Shown here: positions 24,691-32,967 of the stretch, piece after piece
Layout of the letters: every line of letters starts with the position of its first letter
Numbering within the stretch: position 1 is the first letter of the stretch
NCBI GenBank assembly: GCA_934633695.1
Contig: CAKTYT010000010.1
Coordinates: 1-59,569, forward strand
Direction of reading: 5' to 3'
Source of the DNA: an uncultured Clostridia bacterium
GTDB lineage: Bacteria > Bacillota > Clostridia > Christensenellales > CAG-138
Length of the DNA: 59,569 nucleotides
Notes under the pieces: generated by a model
What the model was told of the DNA's origin: nothing
The model's database searches: none
The model's input: the letters and a program-made list of their open reading frames with translations, nothing else
Translations under genes and position numbers: made by a program

Positions 24691-25972
24691 CTTTTTCCTC
24701 CATTATTTCACTTATTTTAACGTCCAACATAGTGTTGGGTGTCAATCTGCCTTTAATTTTCACCTTAACATAGGTATCGGTGCAGCCCGAAGAAACGGGA
24801 CCTTGCTCCGTCTCGCTGCACTGTTCGACAAGCACGCTGACAGTTTTGTCCAAATACCTTTCGAGGTACTTCCTTTCCAGATTTTTCCCTTCTTCAATGA
24901 GCAGCTTGGCACGCCTGCTCTTTTCGGCATTTGGGAGCTGTCCGGGCATTGCATCCGCCTTTGTCCCGCTCCGCCTTGAATAGGGGAAGATATGGACCTT
25001 TGCAAACCCGACTTTTTTCATAAATTCTGCCGTCCGGTCATGCTCCTGCATTGTCTCCCCGGGGAAACCCGCTATTATATCCGTGGTTATCGCTGTATCT
25101 TCGCCAAATGCGGCTCGGAGTTTTTCACACAATTCATAGTATTGCTCCGAGGTGTACCCTCTCCGCATCCGTTCGAGTACGGTATCCGAACCGCTCTGGA
25201 GCGAAAGGTGGAACTGCTTACAGACCCTGCCGTTTTTTGCAAGACCTTGAATTATTTCATCGGTAAGCATGTGCGGTTCAAGTGAACCGAATCTTATTCT
25301 TTTGATATTCTCCAAGCCATCAAAGCCCCTTACCGCATCGAGAACATTTGTTCCTCCGCCGAAGTCCTTGCCATAGCTCATAAGGTGAATGCCTGTAAGC
25401 ACGACCTCCGCGTAGCCGCCCTCATTGAGCTTGACTGCCTCGTTTCTTACAGATTCAAGACTTCTCGACCGTATCGCTCCTCTTGCAAAGGGTATTGCAC
25501 AATAGGTGCAAAACAAATTGCATCCATCCTGAATTTTGAGATATGCACGCGTCCTGCCTTCATGAGTTGCACTCAGTTCCTCAAAATCGTGCTTGTGCAT
25601 GACATCGTTTACGACAACTTTCTTTTCACCGTCACTGAACAGCGACTCGGCAATTTCAACGATCCTGCCCCGCTCACTGCTCCCCATTACGGCATCAACA
25701 CCTTCTATCCCGGCAACGCTTTCGGGATTCCTCTGGGTGAAGCATCCGGCGGCAATTATCTTTGCATTTTCATTCAAGCGATGTGCCTTCGAAATCATCT
25801 GACGGGATTTTCTGTCGGCAATGTTTGTGACGGTGCAGGTGTTTACAATGCAAACATCGGCAATTGCCGGGTCAGTCACGACCTCGTGTCCTGCCGAAAG
25901 CAAGAGCTCCGCCATGGCATCACTTTCATACTGATTGACTCTGCAACCAAGTGTAATAAAACAGCAACGCAT
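24668..25972 (-). CDS. mtaB: tRNA t6A37 methylthiotransferase MtaB
   Basis: 434 residues. Three Cys of the N-terminal MTTase domain (LGCRVNQYE, NTCTVTN, AAGCFTQ) bind the auxiliary cluster; the radical SAM motif is CNLFCTYC; a TRAM-like domain ends the protein. The LGCRVNQYE start and CTYCAIPFARG distinguish it from MiaB and RimO. It adds a methylthio group to t6A at position 37 of tRNAs reading ANN codons. It directly follows rsmE, with start and stop overlapping at 25972. An all-RNA/ribosome-modification operon. Confidence 0.94.
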   Translation of the reverse strand: MRCCFITLGCRVNQYESDAMAELLLSAGHEVVTDPAIADVCIVNTCTVTNIADRKSRQMISKAHRLNENAKIIAAGCFTQRNPESVAGIEGVDAVMGSSERGRIVEIAESLFSDGEKKVVVNDVMHKHDFEELSATHEGRTRAYLKIQDGCNLFCTYCAIPFARGAIRSRSLESVRNEAVKLNEGGYAEVVLTGIHLMSYGKDFGGGTNVLDAVRGFDGLENIKRIRFGSLEPHMLTDEIIQGLAKNGRVCKQFHLSLQSGSDTVLERMRRGYTSEQYYELCEKLRAAFGEDTAITTDIIAGFPGETMQEHDRTAEFMKKVGFAKVHIFPYSRRSGTKADAMPGQLPNAEKSRRAKLLIEEGKNLERKYLERYLDKTVSVLVEQCSETEQGPVSSGCTDTYVKVKIKGRLTPNTMLDVKISEIMEEKDGELYLL

Positions 25973-26715
25973 TATCCCTCCAGCTCATACATGAGCATTG
26001 CAAGCATTGCCATGCCTGCCGTTTCCGTACGCAAAATACGTTTGCCGAGGCTGACCGAATATGCGTTCTCGTTTCCTCCAAGGACAGCTTCGACTTCATC
26101 CGACTCAAATCCGCCTTCGGGGCCAATTACGATTGCAATATTCTTCATTGTCCGGTTCGCCTCAAGCACCTGCTTAAGGCTCGTTTCGTCCTCACCCTCG
26201 TAGGCTACAAGAACACCGTCAAACGCTTTGAAATCACATTTTTCGAGCGTAACGGTACGGCAAACTTCGGGAGCAATTCCTCTCCCGCACTGCTTTGCCG
26301 CCTCTTGCGATATTTTGTTATATCTCAAGTTTTTTTTATCCACGCCTGTCGAACTATCCGGCTTCACAACACAGCGTTTTGAGCAGACGGGTTGAATCTT
26401 AAAGATTCCGAGTTCAACGCATTTTTGGATTATCGTTTCCATCTTTCCCGCTTTCGGCAGGCATTGGAACAGAGTGACGTGTACCTTCGGTTCGGCAACG
26501 CAGGGTGTTTCGCCGATAATTTCGATTGTTACGCTGTCCCTTGCAACAGCGGTGATTTTTGCCATGCGTTCGAGTCCGTCGCCGTTGATGAGAATCAGCT
26601 CATCGCCTGCTCCCATTCTCAGTACGGTTCGTATATGCTTTGCTTCATCACCCGAAAGGATAAGCCTTTCGCCCGGCGAGACTGCATTTGTTTTTTCAAC
26701 AAAAAATCTTCTCAT
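25972..26715 (-). CDS. rsmE: 16S rRNA (uracil-1498-N3)-methyltransferase RsmE
   Basis: 247 residues. An N-terminal PUA-like beta-barrel (RRFFVEK, then SGDEAKHIRTVLRM) precedes a C-terminal SPOUT domain with the knot motifs IVIGPEGGF and LGKRILRTETA. It methylates U1498 of 16S rRNA using SAM. Next to prmA, a common pairing in Bacillota; a gap of 3 bases between the two indicates co-translation. Confidence 0.96.
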   Translation of the reverse strand: MRRFFVEKTNAVSPGERLILSGDEAKHIRTVLRMGAGDELILINGDGLERMAKITAVARDSVTIEIIGETPCVAEPKVHVTLFQCLPKAGKMETIIQKCVELGIFKIQPVCSKRCVVKPDSSTGVDKKNLRYNKISQEAAKQCGRGIAPEVCRTVTLEKCDFKAFDGVLVAYEGEDETSLKQVLEANRTMKNIAIVIGPEGGFESDEVEAVLGGNENAYSVSLGKRILRTETAGMAMLAMLMYELEG

Positions 26716-26718
26716 AGC

Positions 26719-27693
26719 TTAATGCCGTTTATGTGCAAGCAATGCACGCCAATCCTCGCCGGACAGTACTTGTTCGACTTCGAGTCCATTTTCACTCAAT
26801 GCTGCAATCACTTCATCAAGTCTGTCATCGATTATCCCGGACGCAATAAAAATCCCGTCCTCCTTCATAAGCCTTGGCACAACGGGGGCAAAGGCAATAA
26901 TTACATTTGCAACAATATTGGCCATTACAATGTCAAATTTTTGTTTCGAAATATCCGCAAAGAACGCTTCGTCGCAGAGAATGTCTCCCGTCCTGATAAA
27001 ATACTTTGTAAGGTCAATTCCGTTAAGCTCCGCATTTTCCGCAGCGACCTTAGCCGCAACCGGATCAATGTCTATGGCGTAGGTTTCTCCTGCACCCATC
27101 AGCGAGGCAGCGATGGAGAGTATTCCGCTTCCGCAGCCGAGATCTGCCACCAGATCCCCGTCTTTTATCTCCCGTTCGAGCAATTCAAGGCACATTCTTG
27201 TCGTATGGTGCGTACCCGTTCCAAATGCCATTCCGGGATCAATCTTAAGTACCGCACGGGTGTTTCCGTCCGGGATCTTTTCCCATGACGGACAGACGAG
27301 CAGCTTGTCGCCGACATTCATCGGTTTGAAATAAGCCTTCCAGTTGTTCGCCCAATCCTCTTCATCCACAAGGCGAACATGCACTTCGAGCGTGCCGAGG
27401 GGAATTCCGAGTTCGCTCTCCATTGCTTTAAGTTCTGCCATATCTTTTCTGACTGACTCTTCAATTCCCTCATTTTCTGGAACGAGCGATACATATGCCT
27501 GTACGGCCGGCTGCTTGTTCAATGCCGCTTCTTCGGCATAGTCCCAGTACTTTTCAGCAGTGTGCAAAAGTTCGTCTATTTCATCATGCCCCTGAACAAT
27601 ATTCACCTGAGTGATTCCAAGCATATCAAATCTCGCAAGCACAAGTTCCGTGCCGCATTCGGTCGTATCGACTGTTATTTCTTTCCATTTCAT
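26719..27693 (-). CDS. prmA: Ribosomal protein L11 methyltransferase PrmA
   Basis: 324 residues. An N-terminal substrate-recognition domain is followed by a class I SAM methyltransferase domain with DLGCGSGILSIAA (SAM loop) and VMANIVANVI (the catalytic-loop motif). DPGMAFGTGTHHTTRM is diagnostic for PrmA. It trimethylates lysines of L11. GGAGG precedes the ATG. First gene of the operon that runs through rsmE, mtaB and the HIT gene. Confidence 0.96.
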   Translation of the reverse strand: MKWKEITVDTTECGTELVLARFDMLGITQVNIVQGHDEIDELLHTAEKYWDYAEEAALNKQPAVQAYVSLVPENEGIEESVRKDMAELKAMESELGIPLGTLEVHVRLVDEEDWANNWKAYFKPMNVGDKLLVCPSWEKIPDGNTRAVLKIDPGMAFGTGTHHTTRMCLELLEREIKDGDLVADLGCGSGILSIAASLMGAGETYAIDIDPVAAKVAAENAELNGIDLTKYFIRTGDILCDEAFFADISKQKFDIVMANIVANVIIAFAPVVPRLMKEDGIFIASGIIDDRLDEVIAALSENGLEVEQVLSGEDWRALLAHKRH

Positions 27694-27711
27694 GGAGAAG
27701 TACCTCCGTGC

Positions 27712-27747
27712 ATAAAAATACCCACTTTGATTATACCATCAAGTGGG
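27712..27747 (-). terminator. Terminator after feoAB, with an embedded -10-like box
   Basis: Minus-strand hairpin: CCCACTTGA (27739-27747) with TCAAAGTGGG (27721-27730), one bulged base, followed by TATTTTTATG. The loop contains GGTATAAT, which may double as the -10 of prmA, though its -35 is weak. Terminator and promoter would then overlap. Confidence 0.7.
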
Positions 27748-27782
27748 CAGAATTAAAAGCATGTTTTTCGGGACAGCAGCGT

Positions 27783-30377
27783 TTACCCCGCCACGAGCTG
27801 CAGCACTGTATAAATGAAAAATGAAGCAAGGTATGCGACGGCGATCTGAAACATTACAACAAACAGTGTGTATTTTCTTGATTGCAGTTCGCGTCTCATC
27901 GTCGCAACGGCAGCGATACAGGGCGTATATAGTGAAACGAATACGAGGAATGAATAGGCACTTATGGGGTTAAACACTCCGCTGAGTGCAGAAAGTGCCT
28001 GCCCTGCCGTCAATGTTGAACCGACAAGAACGCTCATTGTGGAAACGATACTTTCCTTTGCAATGAATCCCGTGAGGATCGCAACAACTGCCATCCATGA
28101 GCCAAAGCCGAGCGGCTTGAACATGAACGCAATGGCAGTGCCGATTCTGCCGAGAATGCTGCTCTCAATATCATCGCCGACGGGTACAAGAGTCGGACTG
28201 AAATTCATAAGCAGCCAGATTACAATACTCATTATAAAGATAAGCGTTCCGGCCTTGGTTATAAAGTGCTTCACTCTTTCCCATACGTGCAGCATTGTAT
28301 CCTTAAGCTTGGGCATTCTATACGGCGGAAGTTCCATCATGAATGCAGCATCTTCCGCTTTGAAAAGCGTCCTTCTGAAGATTAAGCCGAAAAGCATTGC
28401 AAGCAGAATTCCAATTAGGTACAGACTTAGTACGACCCACGTGCTTCCCTTCGAAAAGAATGCACCTGCGATCAATGCGTAAACCGGGAGCTTTGCCGAA
28501 CAGCTCATGAATGGAATCAAGAGTATCGTACTCCGCTTATCCCTCATATTTTCCATTGTCCTTGCCGCCATGGTCGCAGGAACCGTGCAGCCAAAGCCCA
28601 TAAGCAGAGGAATAAAGCTTTTTCCGCTTAAACCGAGTTTTCTCATCGGCTTATCCATTATGAAAGCAATCCTGCTCATGTATCCGCTGTCTTCGAGGAG
28701 AGACAGGAATGTGAAGAGGATCGCAATTTCCGGGAGGAATGTCAATACACCGCCGACACCGGAAAGAATTCCCTTGCAGATAAGGCTGTTCAGCCATGTG
28801 GGAGCTGATGCTGCCATCAGTGCAGACGAAACAGCAGGTATGGTTACATCAAATATCAACTGCTCCATGAGTCCTTTGAGCCATGCACCGAGGGTTCCGA
28901 ATGTCAGAGTAAACACGACCGCCATGATTACGGCAAACAACGGCAAAGCAAGGTATTTATTTGTCAAAACCGTATCTATTTTATCCGAAAGAGTCGGCTC
29001 GCCCGTCTTATGCGTATGTTTACATACCTCATTTGCCACCCCCGTTATATAGCGATACCTGCTGTCCGCAAGCATTGAAGCACTGTCCGCAAAACTGTTC
29101 TGAGACGCCCTTGCATACTCATCGGAAATTTCGTTAATTATCTTTCTGACGTCATCCGGCAATTTCAATGCGGAGGCAACCGGTTCATCCCCCTCGAGCA
29201 GTTTTATACTGACCCAATGGACGGGCAAATCCGCCGCTTTCGCATAAGGTTCAACGATTTCACCAATCCTGTGGTGCATGCCGTGGGTAAAATCATCGTA
29301 GAGGTGATCCGGTTCAAGCTTAAACCCCTCGTGAACCTGTGCATGAGCGGCATTCAGAAGGATCTGAGCGGAAACACCCTGCGTTTTTGATACAAGGTCA
29401 TCAATGCCCATGCCCGTTCTCGCGCTTATCGGAACAACGGGTATGCCAAGTTCCCTTGATAGAGCTTCGCAATCAATATCATCTCCCGCTTTTTTGACCT
29501 CATCCATCATGTTTAGGGCAATGACCATGGGGCGTTCAAGCTCAAGAAGCTGAACAGTGAGGTAAAGATTTCTTTCAAGATTCGTTGCGTCGATAATATT
29601 GATTATCGCATCGGGTTTTTCGGTTAAAATGTACTGCCTTGCAATGCGCTCTTCCATGCCGAAAGGTGAGAGTGAGTATATGCCCGGCAGGTCCACCAGA
29701 ATCATTTCGTGTCCGCCCGTGTTAAATCCGCTCTTGGTATCGGCGGATGGAATACGTTTTACTTTTCCTTCCTTCTTTTCGACCGTAACACCTGCCCAGT
29801 TGCCGACATACTCCCTTTCTCCTGTCATTGCATTGAAGAGTGTCGTCTTTCCGCAGTTCGGATTTCCGACAAGGGCAAGCTTCACCGGCCTTTCGGAAGC
29901 ATCGATTTCATCAGCAGTATTTTTCTTTTTTCCAAATGGATTTTCATCACATCTATGGCAATGTGAGCAGCCGCTCTTGCAGCACGATGCAGCGAGGATC
30001 TTCTCTGTCAGCTTTCCCGCACGGTCATGCTCTTTATTGTCTTTCAGATCAATATGACGTACCGTGTTCAGCAATCGCTTGCCCTTTTCATTGTACTCGC
30101 TCCGCACCGCAACCGATGATGCAACAGAATGGAGATTTTCCTCCGCATCCATCAACTCAACAGTATGTGCATCATTCTTTCTGAGCGACAGCGAATAGCC
30201 TCTCAGGTGCAGTTCCATCGGATCCCCCATGGGAGCAAACTTTATGAGACTGACCTCCGTACCCGGCGTCAAGCCCATATCAGTAAGCTTTCTCAACGCT
30301 CTCTCATCATCAGTGATTATTCGCCTTATTCTGCCCGTTTCTCCGACTTTGAGCTCGTCCAATCGTTTTCTTTCCAT
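27783..30377 (-). CDS. FeoA-FeoB fused ferrous iron transporter
   Basis: 864 residues. Residues 1-78 are a FeoA SH3-like domain (LDELKVGETGRIRRI, LTDMGLTPGTEV). A linker of about 90 residues includes a cysteine-rich stretch, CCKSGCSHCHRC (about 131-142). The FeoB G-domain has G1 GNPNCGKTT, G2 region with NWAGVTVE, G3 DLPGIYSLSP and G4 ALNMMDEV, and the C-terminal half carries the Gate-type membrane domains. It imports Fe(II) across the membrane. Fusion of FeoA in front of FeoB is known in some anaerobes. A strong promoter with a possible metalloregulator dyad precedes it. Standalone FeoA or FeoC genes are not seen. Confidence 0.95.
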   Translation of the reverse strand: MERKRLDELKVGETGRIRRIITDDERALRKLTDMGLTPGTEVSLIKFAPMGDPMELHLRGYSLSLRKNDAHTVELMDAEENLHSVASSVAVRSEYNEKGKRLLNTVRHIDLKDNKEHDRAGKLTEKILAASCCKSGCSHCHRCDENPFGKKKNTADEIDASERPVKLALVGNPNCGKTTLFNAMTGEREYVGNWAGVTVEKKEGKVKRIPSADTKSGFNTGGHEMILVDLPGIYSLSPFGMEERIARQYILTEKPDAIINIIDATNLERNLYLTVQLLELERPMVIALNMMDEVKKAGDDIDCEALSRELGIPVVPISARTGMGIDDLVSKTQGVSAQILLNAAHAQVHEGFKLEPDHLYDDFTHGMHHRIGEIVEPYAKAADLPVHWVSIKLLEGDEPVASALKLPDDVRKIINEISDEYARASQNSFADSASMLADSRYRYITGVANEVCKHTHKTGEPTLSDKIDTVLTNKYLALPLFAVIMAVVFTLTFGTLGAWLKGLMEQLIFDVTIPAVSSALMAASAPTWLNSLICKGILSGVGGVLTFLPEIAILFTFLSLLEDSGYMSRIAFIMDKPMRKLGLSGKSFIPLLMGFGCTVPATMAARTMENMRDKRSTILLIPFMSCSAKLPVYALIAGAFFSKGSTWVVLSLYLIGILLAMLFGLIFRRTLFKAEDAAFMMELPPYRMPKLKDTMLHVWERVKHFITKAGTLIFIMSIVIWLLMNFSPTLVPVGDDIESSILGRIGTAIAFMFKPLGFGSWMAVVAILTGFIAKESIVSTMSVLVGSTLTAGQALSALSGVFNPISAYSFLVFVSLYTPCIAAVATMRRELQSRKYTLFVVMFQIAVAYLASFFIYTVLQLVAG

Positions 30378-30390
30378 ATTATCCTCTCGA

Positions 30391-30444
30391 TTAGGGTAAT
30401 TAACTCCAACCCGTAATTATATGTGTTCTGTGCTCTTTTGTCAA
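30391..30444 (-). promoter_or_regulatory. Consensus promoter of feoAB with operator-like dyad
   Basis: Minus-strand TTGACA (30439-30444) and TATAAT (30416-30421) with a 17-base spacer. Just downstream is an imperfect 19-base dyad (30391-30409; plus strand TTAGGGTAATTAACTCCAA). It loosely resembles DtxR/IdeR-type iron boxes (11 of 19 positions by my count). An iron-dependent repressor is expected here; which family is not settled. Confidence 0.7.
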
Positions 30445-30547
30445 CAGCTGTCCGGTTTGCAGCCACAGCAACAGCATTTGCTTTTGAGCACATTGATGCA
30501 ATTAATGCAGTATGCATCGTGGTTAGAATCGTATAGCTCACGCACGT

Positions 30548-30872
30548 CTTCGTCTCAGCACTCTAGCTTATGGAGTCTTTGCTCAGCACTCCTGTGCGTA
30601 TTGTAGGGTGATTATCGCAATAGCGATTGCGACTGGAACAGCCTTTGCCTCAGCACTCCTGTGCGTATTGTAGGTGTTAACGGCTCTACAAGCCCTCAGG
30701 AAGCGGTCCTTTGCCTCAGCACTCCTGTGCGTATTGTAGGACAAACTTCTTTGCACATTCCAGCATTGCTTTTTCTTTGCCTCAGCACTCCTGTGCGTAT
30801 TGTAGGTGGAAGGTGTATGCACGATGATAGACTTCCATTCCTTTGCCTCAGCACTCCTGTGCGTATTGTAGG
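30548..30872 (-). CRISPR. Small CRISPR array, five repeats plus a degenerate copy
   Basis: Repeats at 30577-30607, 30643-30674, 30709-30740, 30775-30806 and 30841-30872. Four are identical over 32 bases; the first (30577) lacks one C. On the minus strand each begins CCTACAATACGCACAGGAG and ends TGCTGAGGCAAAG, with an internal GCAC-AGGA-GTGC hairpin. Spacers are 35, 34, 34 and 34 bases and all different. A partial copy (30548-30575, sharing CTCAGCACTC) abuts the repeat at 30577, marking that side as the old, distal end. Transcription is therefore probably on the minus strand, away from the adjacent nuclease gene. No cas1, cas2 or other cas gene lies in the window. Confidence 0.93.
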
Positions 30873-31076
30873 AGCGTAAATCCGCTTATTTATTATACAA
30901 TACTGCCTTTTTATGCTGTGAGTAGGTAGATGGCTTTTCAGTTTTTTCAATGCAAAAACTGCGCTGACCATTTTCCCTTGCTCTTTTGCTGTCAAAGTAG
31001 CCTACGCCACCATTTGCGACAGCTACGGACGGACAATCGACCGTTTTCTTCGGTGCGAAGGTCACCGGTATTTATG
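30873..31076 (-). ncRNA. Structured region between nuclease gene and CRISPR array
   Basis: 204 bases with no gene. On the minus strand: a 6-bp stem GCTGTC/GACAGC (31018-31023 with 30988-30993), an 8-bp stem CAGTTTTT/AAAAACTG (30939-30961), and a TATAAT (30893-30898) about 20 bases before the first repeat. The sequence CTTTGACAGC (30988-30997, minus) could pair with the repeat end GCTGAGGCAAAG as CUUUG/CAAAG plus CAGC/GCUG, so it may be an anti-repeat. This is where a TnpB omega RNA or a tracrRNA would be expected. Role inferred from position. Confidence 0.45.
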
Positions 31077-32606
31077 TTAGCTTATTGCTCGCTTTACTCC
31101 CATGCTTGAAATTAGTTTCGGAGCGTTTCTGAGTTTCTTTATACAATCATTGTGCATTATAGTAAATTCAGGATAATCTTTTATTAACCCATCCCTGTCA
31201 AAAGACCACTGTTCCTCCTGCGTATGTTGGAGTAGAAAGGCAGAGTACAAATCGCGTTGAATTTTTCCACTACCATCAGGCATATTATTCCACCGCTCAG
31301 ACAAACCCTTTTTCACATATGAATCTGTTATATGATTGTACTGGCTTGCCTTTATCGTAATTGGCACTTTTACGACGCCCGGAAGTCCGAGTATTTTACA
31401 CTTTAAGTGCAAAATTTCTATTAACTTGGCTGGAGCCTTATTTGCTATTGATTTGCCAAATCTCTTCTTACGTTTATATTTTCCGCTTTTTTCCGAGACG
31501 GCAGTTTCCTTCGCCCTGCGGGCAAGCCCCACCCAGTTCATATCCTCTACATAAAAGGTGTTACCTAGCGCAATCAAATGATTGGCTAGAACCGTGTGTT
31601 GCAACTTCCTTATCACCGCTTGTCTGTGCATTATATACCCCAGTTTGCACTGTAATTTTTTGTAGCGTTTAGACTTATTGTGTGTAAGTTTAATTCCGCA
31701 TTTTATCGTGCCATCCTCTGCATAATTATTGGGGTTATTCGCCCTCCTGCTCCTATCCATTTTACGTTGGATCAGGCATTTTTGCTTCTCGATACTTTGA
31801 ACCTTATCTGCCAATTCAACGAGTGCAACCTCATTGCTTGCTACGTATGCAATTGTTTGAGGACCAATATCTATACCGACCTTTCCTTCGCCAACAAAAT
31901 GCATCGGCTGCCCCGTCTCCTCATTCCGTTTAACAACGGGAGTTCCTTTCAATGTGAGCTGAGCATACCATCGACTTTTATTTTTTCCTGGCTCTCTAAC
32001 TATCCGAACAAACTTCACCCATTTTTCAAGCATTTCTTTTTCGTACGAATTATTTTTGTCCAGTTTCAGTTTGAGTGAAAGCCCCTTCCATTCGATATAT
32101 TCTCCCCTGAACATAATTTCTGTGCCTCCACTTTTCTTCGAAACTGAATAGCCTCTGACAGAGTTCAACTCGCCGACTCGCTTGAAATGAACCTTTTTCC
32201 CATTTCCATACAGAAGTTTTTTAAATGCAGCCCAGACCTGAGCAGCAATACCGTGTACCGCAACACTCGATCCTATGTTTTGACCGAAATGTTTGTAGTA
32301 GCGACCCATATCTTTCTTAAACCCGTATTCACACAACCCATTTTGATGTAATAAGTCGTCGCGTTGCTTGCTGAGTTTCTTTTTCTCAACATCGCTCCTA
32401 TTGTTATTTTCTTTATACTGCCTCTGGACTTCTCTATATTCTACAGAATGTTCTAGTTTCCTGAGTTTCTTCAATTCTGCATTCAGAAGGGTGTTATACA
32501 ATTGTCTTGCAATCTCAAGACGTTTTGCAAGTCTATCTTCCTGCCACTTTTCGAGGAGCAGGGGTAGCTTAATAACGCAACATTCATCGTCTGTTTTTTT
32601 CGCCAT
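31077..32606 (-). CDS. TnpB/Cas12-like RuvC nuclease beside a CRISPR array
   Basis: 509 residues. The N-terminal half is basic and helical (wedge/REC-like); the C-terminal half is a split RuvC nuclease: RuvC-I GIDIG with Asp246, RuvC-II YVEDMNW with Glu354, RuvC-III QRDLYSAFLL with Asp452. Between II and III, TnpB normally has TSQxCxxCG and a second CxxC; here the matching stretch reads ASQYNHITDS and the zinc-ribbon cysteines are absent. No TnpA transposase or IS ends were seen. It has its own promoter and a GGAAAGGAG site. Next to a true repeat-spacer array and without adaptation genes, it fits a minimal type V-U-like effector or a TnpB-to-Cas12 intermediate, and not an ordinary IS605 TnpB. 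Guided cleavage is inferred. Confidence 0.88.
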   Translation of the reverse strand: MAKKTDDECCVIKLPLLLEKWQEDRLAKRLEIARQLYNTLLNAELKKLRKLEHSVEYREVQRQYKENNNRSDVEKKKLSKQRDDLLHQNGLCEYGFKKDMGRYYKHFGQNIGSSVAVHGIAAQVWAAFKKLLYGNGKKVHFKRVGELNSVRGYSVSKKSGGTEIMFRGEYIEWKGLSLKLKLDKNNSYEKEMLEKWVKFVRIVREPGKNKSRWYAQLTLKGTPVVKRNEETGQPMHFVGEGKVGIDIGPQTIAYVASNEVALVELADKVQSIEKQKCLIQRKMDRSRRANNPNNYAEDGTIKCGIKLTHNKSKRYKKLQCKLGYIMHRQAVIRKLQHTVLANHLIALGNTFYVEDMNWVGLARRAKETAVSEKSGKYKRKKRFGKSIANKAPAKLIEILHLKCKILGLPGVVKVPITIKASQYNHITDSYVKKGLSERWNNMPDGSGKIQRDLYSAFLLQHTQEEQWSFDRDGLIKDYPEFTIMHNDCIKKLRNAPKLISSMGVKRAIS

Positions 32607-32631
32607 GCTGTTCTCCTTTCCTCTGCCTTTT

Positions 32632-32659
32632 ATTATATCACTAAACTAAAATTTTGCAA
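32632..32659 (-). promoter_or_regulatory. Promoter of the TnpB/Cas12-like gene
   Basis: Minus-strand TTGCAA (32654-32659) and TATAAT (32632-32637) with a 16-base spacer, 25 bases upstream of the start. Confidence 0.75.
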
Positions 32660-32660
32660 C

Positions 32661-32967
32661 TTTTTTCAGTGCATGTTTCAATGACACTGTACATCTCACC
32701 AATGAGCTTCAAAGCGACCGAAGAATCGACACGGACAACAGCCCACATTATTGAGGAGGTCGATTTAGATTACGCAATGTTTTTTGAAGCATTTCTTCGC
32801 TGCACATTGCCTTTTCCTTACTCGCCGACAGTAAAATTATTGTGCGTTACTTTCTCTGCAATGCGGGCCTGATGCGGACTATGTTACCCGTAAAATATAT
32901 TTTCGGATTCGTGCTGCATCTCAATCCTACAGAATCAGCTCCCTTTCTTAATTGTCCACTTTGCCCT
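32661..32967 (-). other. No intact gene; possible decayed minus-strand frame
   Basis: About 300 bases. One minus-strand frame, from an ATG near 32917 to about 32650, reads as plausible peptide broken by three TAA stops (fragments such as ARIAEKVTHNNFTVGE and SIMWAVVRVDSSVALKLIG). It could be the remnant of a gene disrupted when the neighbouring CRISPR locus arrived. I do not recognise the peptide. Confidence 0.25.

Noticed and set aside
30583..30995. Short open frames across the CRISPR repeats giving repeated THRSAEAK or PTIRTGVLRQR peptides
   Set aside because: The peptides simply translate the repeats; repeat and spacer lengths and varied spacers show a CRISPR array and not a repeat protein.
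31077..32606. Ordinary IS200/IS605 element
   Set aside because: No TnpA gene, no hairpin element ends and no zinc ribbon; a repeat-spacer array lies where the right end would be.
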